NCBI GenBank assembly: GCA_037954235.1
Contig: JBBMOA010000017.1
Location: 19,950,027-20,014,026 of the forward strand
Length of the DNA stretch: 64,000 bases
Origin: Aulostomus chinensis
Lineage: Eukaryota > Chordata > Actinopteri > Syngnathiformes > Aulostomidae
Direction: 5' to 3'
Each line of letters starts with the position of its first letter. The stretch's first letter is position 1. Below the pieces are notes generated by a model, which saw only the letters and a program-made list of their open reading frames with translations, was not told the DNA's origin and did not search any database. Position numbers and translations under genes: made by a program. Shown here piece by piece: positions 62,303-64,000 of this stretch.

Positions 62303-63574
62303 TGAGTTGATCTGTATGAAGCATTACATAAATCAATTTCAGTGTGAAGTTAAGAGAGTGAGCTTCATCTGAATTTGATTTAATCCACAGCTTGATTAAA
62401 CCAGACATCTCTCTAGCTTACTATTCACTCCAAAATATTGCTTCAGTCAGTGTCACTGAACCCAAGAGGATGCATACCAGATGAATAGTTGGAACTCATT
62501 TAGATGACGATGTGACTCGCTGCTTTTTGAAACGTCCAAACCTCATGAATTAACGACTAAATATTTGTAGTGGTGGCACTGTTATGGGAGAATAAGACTG
62601 TGCTGCTTCAATAATTTTGACGATTGTTGCCTCAAAGGTTCACAAAATAATGTCAGTTGTTGTTGTTTTTTAAAAAATTCCATTCAGTCTGAAAAGAGAG
62701 AGAAAATCAAAGCTGGGCCTTTAGGTCTCCTGCATGGGCCAGTGGCCAGGACCACGCCTTTCTTCAGACACCTCCACACCTTGTTTGTAACGCACATTTT
62801 TAACATTGGGGAGGGGGCATGATGTTCAGCAATTATTTTATCCTCATCAAGCTAACAACGTACTCCATTTAAGTTGTAGCACCACTTTGTTCCTCAAGAG
62901 GTGCCACTGTGATAATAATAAACATATTTGCATTGCACCTTTCAAAAAACAAGTTTGCAAAGTGCTTCAGAGACATAAAACACAATTCATTTCCACATTA
63001 CACTGTAGCATTATGGATCTGCAGTTCATATCCGATCTCCTCCCAGAGCTCACCACAGAGTGACAGTGCGTTAGTGTGCAACAGAGGTGAGTGCCTGGAT
63101 CTGGGACTAACCAACTCCTCATGAACTTGCAATGGAACAGGGGTCAATTGGCTTTTATTAACGGGCTGCCCTGGGTTTGAAAGTGCAGTAGGAATGGGAC
63201 GCACCCAAAGATTACTACTATCAAGCTGTGCATGGAGAGTTTCACCCTCAGCTCATGCTAATGACATTAGCATATGCTTGTTTGTGACAATGCAACCCAA
63301 TGGTCTTGTAACGTGCTGCCCCTTGTTGATATGACCAGTGACATATGAAGCACTAGCTTGTTGTAATTAGCAACAAAATATACCTTTATGTTTCATCATG
63401 ATATCAGCAAAGCTATGATGAGTACTCCAGTCCTCGTTGCAGCAACTGAAGCTCATGTGTAAAATCAGCTAAGTGTCCCTTTAATGAACCCTCCTTCTGC
63501 AGGAGAATCTCCTTGTGCAAGACTCCTCCCTCATGATGTGGGGTGGACCTTTGGCCAATACTACGAAACTGTGA
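56809..63574 (+). CDS. fsip1: fibrous sheath-interacting protein 1
   Basis: FSIP1 is a testis/flagellum protein linked to the AKAP4 fibrous sheath and ciliary functions (family knowledge). Exons: 56809-56970, 57039-57093, 57204-57373, 57465-57546, 57629-57718, 58626-58765, 59008-59127, 61376-61522 and 63503-63574. All phases agree (0,1,0,1,1,0,0,0), giving 345 residues. Matches to human FSIP1 include the start MEIIRGSLDDISRPAS, the coiled-coil block LQRAIEEMRRLDAIL, VFQTQIPE, QRDFVKRNIE and EKERLAALLREIDED. Human FSIP1 has 581 residues, so the C-terminal half is missing, shorter or encoded by exons I could not find. The last exon (ENLLVQDSSLMMWGG, then stop) fits by splice sites and phase only. 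An alternative start is the adjacent ATG at 56806. Confidence 0.82.
57719..58625 (+). other. fsip1: intron of fsip1
   Basis: 907 bases, AT-rich. The acceptor is GTCTGACAG|GTGAAA, with the pyrimidine tract weak. No other feature is seen. Confidence 0.7.
59128..61375 (+). other. fsip1: intron of fsip1 with an alternating CG/TG tract
   Basis: About 2.2 kb. It contains a 48-base perfectly alternating pyrimidine-purine tract (60515-60562). AT-rich sequence around 60,730-60,800 vaguely resembles degraded fish SINE tails. No exon is recognised. Confidence 0.65.
60515..60562. repeat. (CG/CA)n(TG)n alternating tract in fsip1 intron
   Basis: 48 bases of perfect pyrimidine-purine alternation, beginning with CGCGCACGCGCGCACGCGCG and continuing as (TG)n. 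Confidence 0.93.
61523..63502 (+). other. fsip1: last intron of fsip1 as modelled
   Basis: About 2.0 kb with a long (GT)n tract (62252-62299). Sequence near 62,920-63,000 (TTTGCATTGCACCTTTCAAA, CAAAGTGCTTCAGAGACA) resembles a common fish SINE tail. A missed fsip1 exon here cannot be excluded. Confidence 0.5.
62252..62299. repeat. (GT)24 microsatellite in fsip1 intron
   Basis: The longest pure dinucleotide tract in the window. Confidence 0.93.
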
Positions 63575-64000
63575 TATGTCTTACTTTGAATAACCTACTT
63601 TCTCTCTCTTCATTCCCACCGTTTAATCATCTCGCACTGTCAAAAGAGATTTTGGGAAAGTCAAACTCCCCCTCATCCATCTATCATCTGCTCTCTATTA
63701 GTGCTGAGATGGCCAATGCAGGCATTCCTTTCCAAATGATCTATAATATGAATTAAACAATAGCACAAAACTTTTGTCTCTCAAGTAAGTGGTTGCAGAT
63801 GATTCACCTTCAGACTACAAAAACAGAAAAACAAAAAAACAAATTCATTGAAGTGGTGTCATGCAGGGTATGAAAGAAAAAGTGAAAGGTTGGTTAACAT
63901 CACACCTGTACGACTTAAAAAGTAGCCGTTTCTTAAACCTACCCTAATCCTGCCCCACTGTTCTGGCTTGTATTAAAGGTAAATGTCACTAATAATAAAT
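63575..64000 (+). other. fsip1: fsip1 3' UTR and downstream sequence to the window edge
   Basis: ATTAAA at 63752-63757 is a possible poly(A) signal about 180 bases after the stop. The remainder is AT-rich without a recognisable gene. Confidence 0.4.

Overview
The window is nuclear DNA from a ray-finned, probably percomorph, teleost. The evidence is split genes with phase-matched introns, vertebrate gene families, many (GT)n microsatellites, and three DANA/Mermaid-like V-SINE insertions with target-site duplications. I see no bacterial, viral, CRISPR or plasmid feature. Gene names rest on exon-by-exon translation compared with family members from memory; no search was run.

Six genes are supported. 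On the minus strand, from the left edge: the 5' half of sipa1l1, a Rap GTPase-activating protein (coding exons 1325-6096, cut off by the window start), whose upstream sequence runs about 19 kb to a GC-rich candidate promoter near 25.1-25.6 kb; gpx2, a selenocysteine glutathione peroxidase with an in-frame TGA and a candidate SECIS element (27529-29286); rab15 (30452-34340); and max (36750-40889). About 5.6 kb of intergenic DNA with two oppositely oriented SINEs follows. Then come slc10a1 on the plus strand (46532-49849) and susd6 on the minus strand (51398-55814), arranged tail to tail. fsip1 on the plus strand (56809-63574) is head to head with susd6.

From memory, sipa1l1, gpx2, rab15, max, slc10a1 and susd6 all have human orthologues on 14q23-q24, so the block is mostly conserved synteny. 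fsip1 is on human 15q, so that junction is a rearrangement in one of the lineages.

The genes do not form a pathway. The most unusual feature is susd6: it encodes six sushi domains made by three copies of a two-exon A+B module, where human SUSD6 has one sushi domain. Other points are the gpx2 SECIS, an NF-E2/antioxidant-type site next to a TATA box at gpx2, and a near-consensus RFX X-box in the fsip1/susd6 divergent promoter. I found no convincing wholly new system.
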